From positions 1 to 64,000 of the forward strand of contig CAMVOL010000011.1 in the NCBI GenBank assembly GCA_947169105.1: a DNA stretch of 64,000 nt. Reading direction: 5' to 3'. Source of the DNA: an uncultured Bacteroidales bacterium. GTDB lineage: Bacteria > Bacteroidota > Bacteroidia > Bacteroidales > WCHB1-69. Positions 52,741 to 61,671 of this stretch are shown here, one piece after another; position 1 is the stretch's first letter; the number at the start of each line of letters is the position of its first letter. Below the pieces are notes generated by a model. The model saw nothing but the letters and a program-made list of their open reading frames with translations, made no database searches and was not told the origin of the DNA. Position numbers and translations under genes: made by a program.

Positions 52741-53856
52741 TTACCTCACCACTGGGTTGTCGCCAAACGAGATCCCCACGCCCCGCGCCGTGCGGACGAG
52801 GTCGCTGGTGGGCGGTTTCACGAAGTTGGGCTCTTCGAGCGCCTTTTCGAGGGAGACGTACGAGATTTTCGGGTGGTTGTAAACGACCATGTTGCCGTAT
52901 TTTTCCTCCTTGATGAGCTCCACCGCGCGGACGCCAAATTCGGTGGCGAGCACGCGGTCGTAGGCGATGGGGGTGCCGCCGCGCTGCAGGTGCCCCAGCA
53001 CTGTGACGCGGATGTCGTGTTCGATGCCGAGTGCCTCCAATTCGGCCTTCAGTTTCTCGCCCACGCCGCCGAGCTTGATGTGGCGGTCGCCAGCGGCAGT
53101 CGGAGCTACGCCGGTCACCTTGCCGTCGAGGGCTTTGGCCCCTTCGGCAATCACGATGTTGCAGAACCCGTAGTCGCCGTGGTAGCGGGTAGCGATTTTT
53201 TCGGCGATGATGCGCGGATCGTACGGAATTTCGGGGATGATGCACACCTCCGCGCCGCCCGCGATGGCCGTGTTGAGGGCAATCCAGCCCGCGTCGCGCC
53301 CCATCACTTCCATAATGAAGATGCGGCTGTGGCTCGATGCCGTGGTCACCAGTTTGTCGAACGCTTCGGTGGCAATCTCTACCGCCGTCTGGAAACCAAA
53401 CGTGAAGTCTGTGGAAGAGAGGTCGTTATCGATGGTTTTGGGAACGCCCACCACGTTGAATCCCTTCTGGGCAAGCCCCAGCGAGATGCGTTGTGAGCCG
53501 TCGCCGCCGATGTTGATGATGGCATCAAAGCCGAGTTCGTCGAAACGCTTCTTCATCAGGTCGGAACGGTCTTCCATCACCCAGCTGCCGTCGGCCTGAC
53601 GGACGGGGAAATGGAATGGGCCGCCACGGTTGGTGGTCTTGATGATGGTGCCGCCCATCACGTGGATGCCGGCCACGTCGTTGTCGGTAAGGCGCCGGAT
53701 GTCAATCTGGTCTTTCAGCAAGCCGTTGAACGACTCGATGCAGCCCCACACTTCCCAGCCGGGTTCTTGGGAGGCGCGTTTCACAATGCCGCGGATGACC
53801 GCGTTCAGTCCCGGACAGTCGCCGCCGCCGGTGGCTACTAGTATCTTCTTTCCCAT
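52741..53856 (-). CDS. pfkA: 6-phosphofructokinase
   Basis: 371 residues of the PfkA fold, phosphorylating fructose 6-phosphate in glycolysis. Begins ILVATGGGDCPGLNAVIRG; GGDGS at 117-121 and PKTIDND at 139-145; MGRDAGWIAL near 185. Glycine at the second specificity position (GGDG, not GGDD) favours ATP as donor, while the lysine in PKTIDND is usual for pyrophosphate enzymes. This mixed Gly/Lys pair is known in ATP-dependent group III PFKs, for example of actinobacteria. I therefore call it ATP-dependent with moderate confidence. It starts 4 bp after the mscS stop, so the two share a transcript. Confidence 0.92.
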   Translation of the reverse strand: MGKKILVATGGGDCPGLNAVIRGIVKRASQEPGWEVWGCIESFNGLLKDQIDIRRLTDNDVAGIHVMGGTIIKTTNRGGPFHFPVRQADGSWVMEDRSDLMKKRFDELGFDAIINIGGDGSQRISLGLAQKGFNVVGVPKTIDNDLSSTDFTFGFQTAVEIATEAFDKLVTTASSHSRIFIMEVMGRDAGWIALNTAIAGGAEVCIIPEIPYDPRIIAEKIATRYHGDYGFCNIVIAEGAKALDGKVTGVAPTAAGDRHIKLGGVGEKLKAELEALGIEHDIRVTVLGHLQRGGTPIAYDRVLATEFGVRAVELIKEEKYGNMVVYNHPKISYVSLEKALEEPNFVKPPTSDLVRTARGVGISFGDNPVVR

Positions 53857-53859
53857 AGT

Positions 53860-54711
53860 TTAATCTTTGTTGATGTGAACTTGCAGTTGGTTGAACGGGA
53901 TTTCGATGCCGTTTTTGCCCAAAGCCTCGTAAACGCCCTGTGTGAGAGCGGAAGAGACGGGCCAGTAGTTATCGGTGGCCACCCACACGCGGAGCTGGAG
54001 GTCAACGGAGCTGGCACCCAAGCTGGTGCAGACCACAGCAGGAGCGTCGGCGCCCTCCTTGAAAACATCGGGGTGACTGGCGGCGAGGTCGAGAAGCACG
54101 CGACGGGCCTGCTCCACATCCGAGCCGTAAGCGATACCGACAGGAATATCAACACGACGTTTGTTGGCACGGGTGTAGTTGGTCAACGTGCCCGTAGCCA
54201 ATTGTGTGTTTGGAACAATAATGATTTTATTATCAAGTGTTTGTAAAATTGTGCTGAAAATCTGAATTTCTTTGACCACCCCGCTGATTCCGCCTTGTTC
54301 AATGAAATCGCCCACTTTGTAGGGTTTCAGTATCAGGATGATGACACCGCCCGCAAAGTTCTGCAAGGTGCCCTGCAATGCCATACCCACGGCCAGACCG
54401 GCAGCACCCAAAATGGCGATGAAGGAGGTCATCTGAATGCCAACCATACTTGCTACCGTAATGATTAGCAGTATTTTAAGTGTAATTCCAATAAGGGATT
54501 GCAAAAACGACTGCAACGAAATGTCAAAATTCTTCTTGGCAAAAACTTTCTGCAAGAAATTGGTGAAAACCTTAATGAGTTTCCAGCCGATCCATAAAAT
54601 CACCAGCGCAATAATAATGCGTGGAATGTTGTGGAACAATACGTCATGGCAAAAACTCTTCAACCCCTCCAGCATGTTGAAGCCATTTTGAATTACATTT
54701 TCTTCATTCAT
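53860..54711 (-). CDS. Small-conductance mechanosensitive channel (MscS family)
   Basis: 283 residues: three membrane helices (HNIPRIIIALVILWIGWKLI; GITLKILLIITVASMVGIQM; and the pore helix GAAGLAVGMALQGTLQNFAG), followed by the MscS beta domain (KPYKVGDFIEQGGISGVVKE, IIIVPNTQLATGTLTNYTR) and an alpha/beta C-terminus. The glycine/alanine-rich pore helix is intact. It protects against hypo-osmotic shock. First gene of mscS-pfkA. Promoter -7 at 54778-54785. Confidence 0.95.
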   Translation of the reverse strand: MNEENVIQNGFNMLEGLKSFCHDVLFHNIPRIIIALVILWIGWKLIKVFTNFLQKVFAKKNFDISLQSFLQSLIGITLKILLIITVASMVGIQMTSFIAILGAAGLAVGMALQGTLQNFAGGVIILILKPYKVGDFIEQGGISGVVKEIQIFSTILQTLDNKIIIVPNTQLATGTLTNYTRANKRRVDIPVGIAYGSDVEQARRVLLDLAASHPDVFKEGADAPAVVCTSLGASSVDLQLRVWVATDNYWPVSSALTQGVYEALGKNGIEIPFNQLQVHINKD

Positions 54712-54777
54712 AGTAAATTGATATTTAGTTTGTTATAAATTTAAAAATCTCGTTTTGGATAATTTGCGTATTGGCTG

Positions 54778-54806
54778 CAAAGATACATTTTTTAGTTGTA
54801 CCTTTG
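54778..54806. promoter_or_regulatory. Divergent -7 boxes, mscS-pfkA versus beta-barrel gene
   Basis: Minus strand TATCTTTG at 54785-54778 serves mscS; plus strand TACCTTTG at 54799-54806 serves the outer-membrane gene (ATG 54824). Only 13 bp separate them, so the two promoters must overlap and could be mutually exclusive. Confidence 0.65.
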
Positions 54807-54823
54807 CCACCTATTTTTAGCGT

Positions 54824-55612
54824 ATGAAAAAAATCACGTTTCTTATTGTTTCATTGATAGTTATCCTGATGACCAACGGGTATTCGCAGCGGCGTGCCGA
54901 CATTGAGCTGAAGTACGATGCCATTGACACGGCCACCCGCATGGTGTGGACAGGTGCGAATTTTGCGGTGCAGTTCCCGTTCGGCAACTTGCGCGAGACC
55001 TTCAAGCTGAACATGAACATCGGAGTGGACTTCACCTACAAGACCTCCTCCAACTGGACCTATAGTCTCGATTTCAACTATCTGTTCGGGGCGAAAGTGC
55101 GCGACCAGATGGCCGTCCTCGGTCCCGATATGCTCACCTCCAACGGTGACCTTATTGACGGCAACGGACAAAAGGCAACTATCTATTTTGAAGGACGTTA
55201 CTGGAATTTGAGTCTGGGATTCGGCAAGATTATCCCCTTCGACAAATGGCGCAACTCTGGTCTGTGGCTGCGTCTCAACGCCGGCTATTTCCAGCACAAA
55301 ATCCGTATCAACGACCCCGACAATCAGATTCCGCAGCTGTCGGGCGATTACAAAAAAGGGTACGACCAGCGTTGCGGCGGCTTCGCCCTTACGCAGTTCA
55401 TCGGTTACGTCTTCGTGCGGAAAGTGCGCGTCGCCTCCTTTTACGCAGGCATTGAAATCTCCGAAATCTGGACCAAGAGCAACCGTAACTACCAGTTTCT
55501 CCTGATGGGCAAGGACGAAACCAAGCGGTTCAGTGTCCTCATCGGACCCAAGATTGGCTGGGTAATCCCGTTGACTGAAAAACGGAAAATCCAAACCCTC
55601 TATCGTTATTAA
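54824..55612 (+). CDS. Outer-membrane beta-barrel-like protein (262 aa)
   Basis: 262 residues with a signal peptide (MKKITFLIVSLIVILMTNGY, then SQRRADIE). Alternating amphipathic strands (FKLNMNIGVDFTYKTSSNW, YSLDFNYLFGAKV, YWNLSLGFGKIIPF, LWLRLNAGYFQHKI, FSVLIGPKIGWVIPL) suggest an 8-stranded barrel. The final residues (RKIQTLYRY) end in an aromatic residue, as outer-membrane barrels often do. No specific family. Possibly co-transcribed with kdtA, which starts 21 bp downstream. Confidence 0.8.
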   Translation: MKKITFLIVSLIVILMTNGYSQRRADIELKYDAIDTATRMVWTGANFAVQFPFGNLRETFKLNMNIGVDFTYKTSSNWTYSLDFNYLFGAKVRDQMAVLGPDMLTSNGDLIDGNGQKATIYFEGRYWNLSLGFGKIIPFDKWRNSGLWLRLNAGYFQHKIRINDPDNQIPQLSGDYKKGYDQRCGGFALTQFIGYVFVRKVRVASFYAGIEISEIWTKSNRNYQFLLMGKDETKRFSVLIGPKIGWVIPLTEKRKIQTLYRY

Positions 55613-55633
55613 CAAACTGTAAATTAGTTTGAT

Positions 55634-56866
55634 ATGCGATTTTTTTACTCCCTTTTCATTGCGCTCTACTCGTTTGGCATTCTTATTGCTTCATTTTTTA
55701 ATGAAAAAGCCAAATTATTGCAGAGTGGTAGAAGAAAAACATTTCATATTTTAGAAGAAAATTGTGAAAATAAGAAAGTTATATGGTTCCATTGTGCTTC
55801 ATTAGGGGAATATGAACAGGGAAAACCGCTGATTCAAAAGCTGCGGACAAAATACAGCGACTGTACCTTCCTCGTCACCTTTTTCTCCCCTTCGGGATAC
55901 GAAGTGAAGAAAAACGACAAGGACATTGACATCGCCGCTTACCTTCCCGCCGACTCGCCCCGGAACGCCCGACGGTTCATCCGCACCGTCCGACCCGTAG
56001 CCGCCTTCTTTGTGAAGTACGAATACTGGTACAACTACATGAAAGTCTTGTCGGACAGCAAAATTCCGTTCTACTATCTGTCGGCCATTTTCCGTCCCTC
56101 ACAGTATTTCTTCAAGCCTTACGGACGCTGGTTCGCCCGTCAGCTGCGGACCTGCACCCACTTTTTCGTCCAGAACGAAACTTCGGCACAGCTGCTGCGA
56201 GGCATCGGGATTGACCAAGTGGCGGTCACGGGCGACACCCGCTTCGACCGGGTTTTCGCCATTGCCCAGCAACAGGCGGAACTTCCGTTTGCCGCCGATT
56301 TCAAAGGCGACAAAAAGCTCCTTGTGGCCGGCAGCAGCTGGCAACCCGATGAGTCTGTTTTGGCAGAAATCTTCCCGAAAATCAAAAACAACTATAAGTT
56401 GCTGATTGCTCCGCACGTAATTGATAAAGAGCATATTAATGCTATAAGAAATCTTTTCAACGATGAAAAAGTCATCTGCTATTCCGAAAAGGACGGCAAA
56501 AATCTGGCAGAGTATGATGTCTTCATTGTGGACACTATCGGCCTGCTGAGCAAACTGTACCGTTATGCGGATGTGGCGATGATTGGCGGTGCGTTCGCCA
56601 CTGGCCTGCACAATACGTTGGAGGCCGCCGTCTTCGGAATCCCCCTCTTCTTTGGACCGGAATATGCGAAGTTCCAAGAGGCTGTCGAACTCGTGCGGCG
56701 CAAAGGGGCCTTCTCCATCTGCACCGCCGATGAAATGTCCGACCGTATCGCCCAATTTGAAAGCGACACCGAATTTTACGAGAACACCTGCCAGATCTGC
56801 AAAAATTTCGTGGCCGAAAACCTCGGATCGTGCGATAAAATAATGACGTATTTGCCAGAATTGTGA
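55634..56866 (+). CDS. waaA: 3-deoxy-D-manno-octulosonic acid transferase
   Basis: 410 residues of the KdtA/WaaA family, which adds Kdo to lipid A on the cytoplasmic face. It has an N-terminal membrane anchor (LFIALYSFGILIASFF), the catalytic glutamate in HCASLGEYEQG (E59), PRNARRFIRTVRPVAAFFVK, and the GT-B donor motif region GGAFATGLHNTLEAAVFGIP. Length fits the family. Its TGA stop overlaps the GTG start of priA by 4 bp (GTGA). Confidence 0.95.
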   Translation: MRFFYSLFIALYSFGILIASFFNEKAKLLQSGRRKTFHILEENCENKKVIWFHCASLGEYEQGKPLIQKLRTKYSDCTFLVTFFSPSGYEVKKNDKDIDIAAYLPADSPRNARRFIRTVRPVAAFFVKYEYWYNYMKVLSDSKIPFYYLSAIFRPSQYFFKPYGRWFARQLRTCTHFFVQNETSAQLLRGIGIDQVAVTGDTRFDRVFAIAQQQAELPFAADFKGDKKLLVAGSSWQPDESVLAEIFPKIKNNYKLLIAPHVIDKEHINAIRNLFNDEKVICYSEKDGKNLAEYDVFIVDTIGLLSKLYRYADVAMIGGAFATGLHNTLEAAVFGIPLFFGPEYAKFQEAVELVRRKGAFSICTADEMSDRIAQFESDTEFYENTCQICKNFVAENLGSCDKIMTYLPEL

Positions 56867-59361
56867 TAACGTATTTTGCCGACATATTGTTGCCGTTGCC
56901 GTTGAAGGGCACGTTCACGTACCGCGTTCCGCAGGTGCTGAACGGACGGTTGGAATTTGGCGTGCGGGTGGTCGTGCCCTTTGGCAAAAACAAACTCTAT
57001 TCGGGGTTGGTGACGAGGGTACATCAGATTGCTCCACAACAGGTTAATGTCAAGTATGTGCTGGAGGTTATCGATGAAAAGCCGGTGATTTCGGAACGGC
57101 AGTTTGAACTGTGGCAGTGGATGGCAGACTACTACCTCTGCACACTCGGTGAGGTGATGGCGTGTGCGATGCCGACGGCCCTCAAATTGGCAGGGGAGAC
57201 GCACCTTTCCCTCCACCCCGACTTCGACGGCGACCTTTCGATGCTCAACGAAAAGGAGATTTCTGTTACCGAACAGGTGGCTTCACACCCGTCGGTTACG
57301 ATTTCCGATATCGCCAAAAATTTGCAGATTCAGAAGATTCACCCGATTATCAAATCATTGGTTGAAAAGCAGATAATTGTCACTGACGAGGAAATTAGGG
57401 ATGCTTACAAGCCCAAAATAGAGACGTACATCTCCTTTGCCGAACCTTATGCTTCCGACGAAAGCAAACTATATGCCCTGCTGGACGAACTGGAACACTC
57501 CAAACGGACTTCCAAGCAAGCAGAAACATTGATGGCCTTTCTGATGATGTTGCAAAAAAATGGCATTGGCAATGGTTTCAAGGGAAAGATAAGAAAATCG
57601 CAGTTAGTTGATAATGAAAAAGTTTCATCTTCTTCTTTACAGAAATTAATTGAGAAAAACATCCTTGTAATCCAAAATGTGACCATCAGTCGCTTGCAGA
57701 CCTTTGATGCCATTGCAGATGCATCCTCCATCCAGCTTTCGGAGGCACAAAACACTGCTTTTGAAGATATTAAGAAACAATTTGAGGAATATTCATCGGT
57801 TTTGCTTCACGGGGTCACTGGAAGCGGTAAGACAGAAATCTATATCAAATTCATTGATGAGGTGTTGAAACAGGGCAAACAGGTGCTGTACCTTCTTCCC
57901 GAAATTGCACTTACCTCACAGATTGTCAATCGGTTGCGGAAATATTTCGGGGACAAGGTTGGGGTGTATCACTCCCGCTTCAACGAATATGAGCGGGTGG
58001 AGATTTGGGACCGCGTCTTGCAGAATGAAGGTTCGGAAGGGGCCAAGTATCAATTGATTTTGGGCGCACGCTCGGCACTGCTGCTTCCCTATCAGAATCT
58101 GGGGTTCATCATTGTGGATGAGGAGCACGACGGCTCGTACAAGCAGCTGGATCCCGCCCCGCGCTACCACGCCCGCGACTGCGCCGTAATGACTGCACAA
58201 ATACACCATGCTAAAGTGCTGTTGGGAACGGCAACTCCCTCATTGGAAACGTTTTATAACGTACGTCAGAAAAAATTCGGTTACGTTCCGCTGCTGAAGC
58301 GCTACGCCCAAAGCGTGCTGCCCGACATTTGGGTGGTGGATATGGTGGAGTCGGTGCGGCAGAAGAAGGTAACGGGCATCTTCTCGCAGTTCCTGTTGGA
58401 CAAGATTGCGGCGGCCCTCGAAAAGAAGGAGCAGGTGATCCTGTTCCAGAACCGCCGCGGCTTTTCGCTCCGGATGGTGTGCAATTCGTGCCAGACGTCA
58501 CCCACCTGCAAGTACTGCGACGTGACCCTTACTTACCACAAAAGCAGCAACTTGCTGAAGTGCCACTATTGCGGTTACGCCATCGAAGTGCCGAAAATTT
58601 GTCCCACTTGCCATAGTGCCGACGTGGCTATGCGCGGCTTCGGGACGGAAAAAATCGAGGAGACCTTGGCCGGAATCTTTCCTGACGCTGTCATCCAGCG
58701 GATGGACTTCGACACCACCCGTTCCAAGACGGGCTACCAGAAAATTATCACCGATTTCGAGCAGCACAAAACCGATATTCTCGTTGGAACACAGATGGTT
58801 ACCAAAGGTCTGGACTTCGACCGTGTCTCCGTCGTCGGGGTGCTGAATGCCGACAACCTCATCAGCTATCCCGATTTTCGGTCGTTTGAGCGGGCGTACC
58901 AGATCATGGCGCAAGTGAGTGGGCGTGCGGGGCGCAAAGAGATTCCCGGCAATGTCGTCATCCAGACCTATCAGCCGGAGCATCCCGCCCTCAAGTACGT
59001 GGTCAGCAACAACTTCTCCGAGATGTTCAACACGCAAATGGCGGAGCGGCAGCAGTTCAATTACCCGCCCGTCTGCCGTCTTATCAAACTGACACTCAAG
59101 TACAAGGAGGAGGCACTTTTGAACGAGGCTGGCCTTTTTCTCGCCGACCAGTTACGGAAAGCATTCCCGGGAATGGTACTCGGGCCGGAGTTCCCGTTGG
59201 TGTCGCGCATCCAGACCTTCTACCTTAAAGATATATGGCTCAAATTCCCGAAAGATGCGAGCCTCCGTTCCCGCAAGAAAATGCTGGAAGAAATTCTCAC
59301 GCACTTCCGGACGGAGACCAAGTACAAGACGGTGCAGGTAGTGGTCAATGTGGATGCGTGA
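56863..59361 (+). CDS. priA: Primosomal replication protein N' (PriA helicase)
   Basis: 832 residues. The start is GTG (56863), the only start consistent with the 4-bp overlap with waaA. DNA-binding N-terminal domain, then helicase: GVTGSGKTEIYIKF (Walker A), DEEH (motif II), and zinc-binding cysteines in CNSCQTSPTCKYCDV, CHYCGYAIEV and CPTC. Motif VI QVSGRAGRKEIPG follows. PriA restarts stalled replication forks by reloading the helicase. All key residues present. Usual length. Confidence 0.96.
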   Translation: MITYFADILLPLPLKGTFTYRVPQVLNGRLEFGVRVVVPFGKNKLYSGLVTRVHQIAPQQVNVKYVLEVIDEKPVISERQFELWQWMADYYLCTLGEVMACAMPTALKLAGETHLSLHPDFDGDLSMLNEKEISVTEQVASHPSVTISDIAKNLQIQKIHPIIKSLVEKQIIVTDEEIRDAYKPKIETYISFAEPYASDESKLYALLDELEHSKRTSKQAETLMAFLMMLQKNGIGNGFKGKIRKSQLVDNEKVSSSSLQKLIEKNILVIQNVTISRLQTFDAIADASSIQLSEAQNTAFEDIKKQFEEYSSVLLHGVTGSGKTEIYIKFIDEVLKQGKQVLYLLPEIALTSQIVNRLRKYFGDKVGVYHSRFNEYERVEIWDRVLQNEGSEGAKYQLILGARSALLLPYQNLGFIIVDEEHDGSYKQLDPAPRYHARDCAVMTAQIHHAKVLLGTATPSLETFYNVRQKKFGYVPLLKRYAQSVLPDIWVVDMVESVRQKKVTGIFSQFLLDKIAAALEKKEQVILFQNRRGFSLRMVCNSCQTSPTCKYCDVTLTYHKSSNLLKCHYCGYAIEVPKICPTCHSADVAMRGFGTEKIEETLAGIFPDAVIQRMDFDTTRSKTGYQKIITDFEQHKTDILVGTQMVTKGLDFDRVSVVGVLNADNLISYPDFRSFERAYQIMAQVSGRAGRKEIPGNVVIQTYQPEHPALKYVVSNNFSEMFNTQMAERQQFNYPPVCRLIKLTLKYKEEALLNEAGLFLADQLRKAFPGMVLGPEFPLVSRIQTFYLKDIWLKFPKDASLRSRKKMLEEILTHFRTETKYKTVQVVVNVDA

Positions 59362-59452
59362 TGATTAAATTGCTAATTTTCAGATAATTGTTCGTATTTT
59401 CTGAAAAAATCAAAAAAAAGGTTTTCGATTGTATTTGTTTTGAAAAAAGTTG

Positions 59453-59460
59453 TATTTTTG
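59453..59460 (+). promoter_or_regulatory. Promoter of the tRNA cluster
   Basis: -7 TATTTTTG (59453-59460) followed by CAGCC, with TTG at 59429-59431 as a candidate -33 element 21 bp upstream. The first tRNA begins 33 bp later. Confidence 0.6.
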
Positions 59461-59493
59461 CAGCCTCATTTTTGAGAAGGTTCTTTGACCTAT

Positions 59494-59577
59494 GCCTTGG
59501 TGGTGGAATGGTAGACACGAGGGACTTAAAATCCCTTGGGCATCGCGCCCGTGCGGGTTCAAGTCCCGCCCGAGGTA
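59494..59577 (+). tRNA. tRNA-Leu (UAA anticodon)
   Basis: 84 nt with a type II long variable arm. Acceptor GCCTTGG pairs with CCGAGGT (two G-U pairs). Anticodon loop CTTAAAA gives UAA for Leu UUA/UUG. T-loop GTTCAAGTC. Discriminator A, as required for leucine. CCA not encoded. Confidence 0.95.
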
Positions 59578-59605
59578 CAACCAAATCCAAAAGGCATAAA
59601 GATAA

Positions 59606-59681
59606 GCGGAAGTAGCTCAGTTGGTAGAGCATAACCTTGCCAAGGTTAGGGTCGCGAGTTCGAGTCTCGTTTTCCGCTCCA
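59606..59681 (+). tRNA. tRNA-Gly (GCC anticodon), copy 1
   Basis: Acceptor GCGGAAG pairs with TTTCCGC; D-loop AGCTCAGTTGGTAGAGC; anticodon loop CTTGCCA (GCC); T-loop GTTCGAGTC; discriminator T. CCA is encoded (59679-59681). Confidence 0.96.
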
Positions 59682-59690
59682 AAATATTCC

Positions 59691-59766
59691 GCGGAAGTAG
59701 CTCAGTTGGTAGAGCATAACCTTGCCAAGGTTAGGGTCGCGAGTTCGAGTCTCGTTTTCCGCTCCA
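59691..59766 (+). tRNA. tRNA-Gly (GCC anticodon), copy 2
   Basis: Identical to copy 1, base for base, including encoded CCA (59764-59766). The period is 85 bp, so a recent tandem duplication is likely. Confidence 0.96.
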
Positions 59767-59790
59767 AAAATCACTAAAGATCAATCAATT

Positions 59791-59815
59791 AAGCACCTCA
59801 AAAGGGTGCTTTTTT
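59791..59815 (+). terminator. Terminator of the tRNA operon
   Basis: Arms AAGCACC (59791) and GGGTGCTT with loop TCAAAA, then TTTTTG. Ends the Leu-Gly-Gly transcript. Confidence 0.85.
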
Positions 59816-59929
59816 GTTGGTGTTTACGGTTTTGCCATAAAAACTGCATTTTTTTCACAAAAATCATGTCTTTTGTCATATTTTTGAAAAAAGGCGGTTT
59901 TGTTTTTTCCTTTGCTTGAAAAATAGAAG

Positions 59930-59937
59930 TATCTTTG
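59930..59937 (+). promoter_or_regulatory. -7 box for pepT
   Basis: TATCTTTG followed by CCGCCC, consensus Bacteroidota -7, 40 bp before ATG 59978. Only a TTTG at 59911 (15-bp spacer) is available as -33, which is short. Confidence 0.6.
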
Positions 59938-59977
59938 CCGCCCGCTTCACTGATTATCATTTTAAATTGTAATAATT

Positions 59978-61198
59978 ATGAAAGATACCTTATTAAAAAG
60001 ATTTTCAAGCTACATCGCCTACGCCACCACGTCGGACGAGAATTCGGAAACCTACCCCAGCACCCCCGGCCAGCTCGTGTTCGGCGACTTCCTCGTGGAA
60101 GAACTGAAACGCATCGGGCTCTCCGAAGTGAACAAGGACCAGTACGGTTATGTGACCGCAACCCTGCCGGCCAACTGCGACAAGGTGCTGCCCACCGTCG
60201 GCTTCATCGCCCACTTCGACACCGCGCCCGACATGCCCGGCATCAGCGCCCCGCGCGTCATCCCCAACTACGACGGCAAGGACATCATCCTTGATGCGGA
60301 AAGTGGCACCGCCCTCACCCTCACTGATTTCCCCGAATTGGCCGACTATACCGGTCAGACCCTGCTCGTCACCGACGGCAAGACGCTGCTCGGCGCGGAC
60401 GACAAAGCCGGCATCGCCGAAATCGTCACCGCGATGGAGTACCTCCTGGCACACCCCGAGATCAAGCACGGGAAACTGCGCGTCGCCTTCACCCCCGACG
60501 AGGAAATCGGCAAGGGGGTAGCCCACTTCGACGTCAAGGGCTTCGGCTGCGACTTCGCCTACACGATGGACGGCGGCGCCATCGGCGAACTCGAGTACGA
60601 GAACTTCAATGCGGCCGGCGCCACCATCAAGGTGCAGGGCCGCAACATCCACCCCGGCTACGCCAAGGGCAAGATGGTGAACGCCCAGCTCATCGCCATG
60701 GAGTTCAATGCCCTCCTGCCGGAGTTCCAGAGACCGCAATACACTCAGGATTACGAAGGTTTCTACCTCCTCACCCGTATGGAAGGCACAGTCGAAAACG
60801 CCGTCCTCAACTACATCATCCGCGACCACGATGCGGAGAAGTTCGCCGAAAAGAAGGAGTTCATGCAGAAGGTGACGGCGTTCCTCAACCAGAAGTACGG
60901 CGACCGCGTCACCTGCGAGATCAAGGACCAGTACCGCAACATGCGGGAGATGGTGGAGCCGGTGTTCCATATCGTCACCCTCGCGGAGGAGGCGATGCGC
61001 GAAATCGGCATCACGCCCAATGTACAGCCCATCCGCGGCGGCACCGACGGCGCCAACCTCTCCTTCAAGGGGCTCCCCTGCCCCAACATCTTCGCCGGCG
61101 GCCACAACTTCCACGGGAAGTACGAATACGTGCCGCTCGAATCGATGGTGAAAGCAACGGAACTGATTACGGTGATTGCAAAAAACGTAGCTTTGTAA
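59978..61198 (+). CDS. pepT: Peptidase T (tripeptide aminopeptidase)
   Basis: 406 residues, M20B-family zinc exopeptidase cleaving N-terminal residues from tripeptides in the cytoplasm. Zinc site: FIAHFDTAPD (H79, D81), LLGADDKAG, and TPDEEIGKG with the catalytic glutamates, HPGYAKG, and a final GGHNFHGKYEYVPLESM. All ligands present. Codons are strongly C/G-ending, producing a long spurious antisense frame. A heptamer array begins immediately after its stop. Confidence 0.96.
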   Translation: MKDTLLKRFSSYIAYATTSDENSETYPSTPGQLVFGDFLVEELKRIGLSEVNKDQYGYVTATLPANCDKVLPTVGFIAHFDTAPDMPGISAPRVIPNYDGKDIILDAESGTALTLTDFPELADYTGQTLLVTDGKTLLGADDKAGIAEIVTAMEYLLAHPEIKHGKLRVAFTPDEEIGKGVAHFDVKGFGCDFAYTMDGGAIGELEYENFNAAGATIKVQGRNIHPGYAKGKMVNAQLIAMEFNALLPEFQRPQYTQDYEGFYLLTRMEGTVENAVLNYIIRDHDAEKFAEKKEFMQKVTAFLNQKYGDRVTCEIKDQYRNMREMVEPVFHIVTLAEEAMREIGITPNVQPIRGGTDGANLSFKGLPCPNIFAGGHNFHGKYEYVPLESMVKATELITVIAKNVAL

Positions 61199-61257
61199 AA
61201 GGTAGGAGGTAGAAGGTAAAAGGTAAGAAGTAAGAGGTAAAAAGTAAGAAGTAAGAG
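61199..61257 (+). repeat. Heptamer array after pepT
   Basis: At least eight degenerate 7-bp units (GGTAGGA, GGTAGAA, GGTAAAA, GGTAAGA, AGTAAGA, GGTAAAA, AGTAAGA, AGTAAGA) run from the pepT stop to 8 bp before the next start. Consensus GTARRAG; the third base is the most variable. No palindrome, no gene. Confidence 0.85.
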
Positions 61258-61265
61258 TTTTTAGG

Positions 61266-61646
61266 ATGGAAGGGAGTGAGAGAAACGGGTTTGAGGATTT
61301 ACAGATATGGAAAGACGGGATTGATTTAACCGTTAAAACCTATTCCGTTTTAAATTCCTGTAAAGATTATGGTTTTAAAGATCAAATCCAGAGAGCCGCT
61401 GTTTCTATCCCATCAAACATTTCGGAAGGATATGAAAGACACACAAACAAAGAATTAATCAACTTCCTATACATCGCCAAAGGCTCCTGTGGAGAATATC
61501 GAACCCAGCTGAAAATTGCTTACCTTTTACACTACATCAACCACAGTCATTTCGTAAACCTCAACCAATTTGCAAAAACACTCTCCTCAAAAATCTATTC
61601 ATTCATTAAATTTGTAGAAAACAAAAAAGTAGAAAGTAAAAGGTAA
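61266..61646 (+). CDS. Four-helix-bundle protein (23S rRNA intervening-sequence type)
   Basis: 126 residues: FEDLQIWKDGIDLTVKTYSV, GFKDQIQRAAVSIPSNISEG, YERHTNKELINFLYIAKGSC and EYRTQLKIAYLLHYINHSHF. These are the four helices of the S23/IVS family, small proteins first found encoded in 23S rRNA intervening sequences and also in many free-standing copies in Bacteroidota. Function unknown, possibly RNA binding. Its last codons (KKVESKR) lie inside a heptamer array, so the C-terminus is repeat-derived. Confidence 0.93.
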   Translation: MEGSERNGFEDLQIWKDGIDLTVKTYSVLNSCKDYGFKDQIQRAAVSIPSNISEGYERHTNKELINFLYIAKGSCGEYRTQLKIAYLLHYINHSHFVNLNQFAKTLSSKIYSFIKFVENKKVESKR

Positions 61647-61671
61647 AAAGTAGAAGGTAGAAGGTGAGAGG
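61627..61671 (+). repeat. Heptamer array at the four-helix gene's 3' end
   Basis: GTAGAAA, GTAAAAG, GTAAAAA, GTAGAAG, GTAGAAG, GTGAGAG. The same unit as the array after pepT, in the same orientation, crossing the stop codon (61644-61646). Confidence 0.8.

Noticed and set aside
60005..61114. 369-residue open frame antisense to pepT
   Set aside because: It lies wholly opposite a complete M20 peptidase with all zinc ligands. C/G-rich third positions of pepT remove stops on the other strand, and the antisense product is a biased Val/Gly/Glu/His-rich sequence with no motif.
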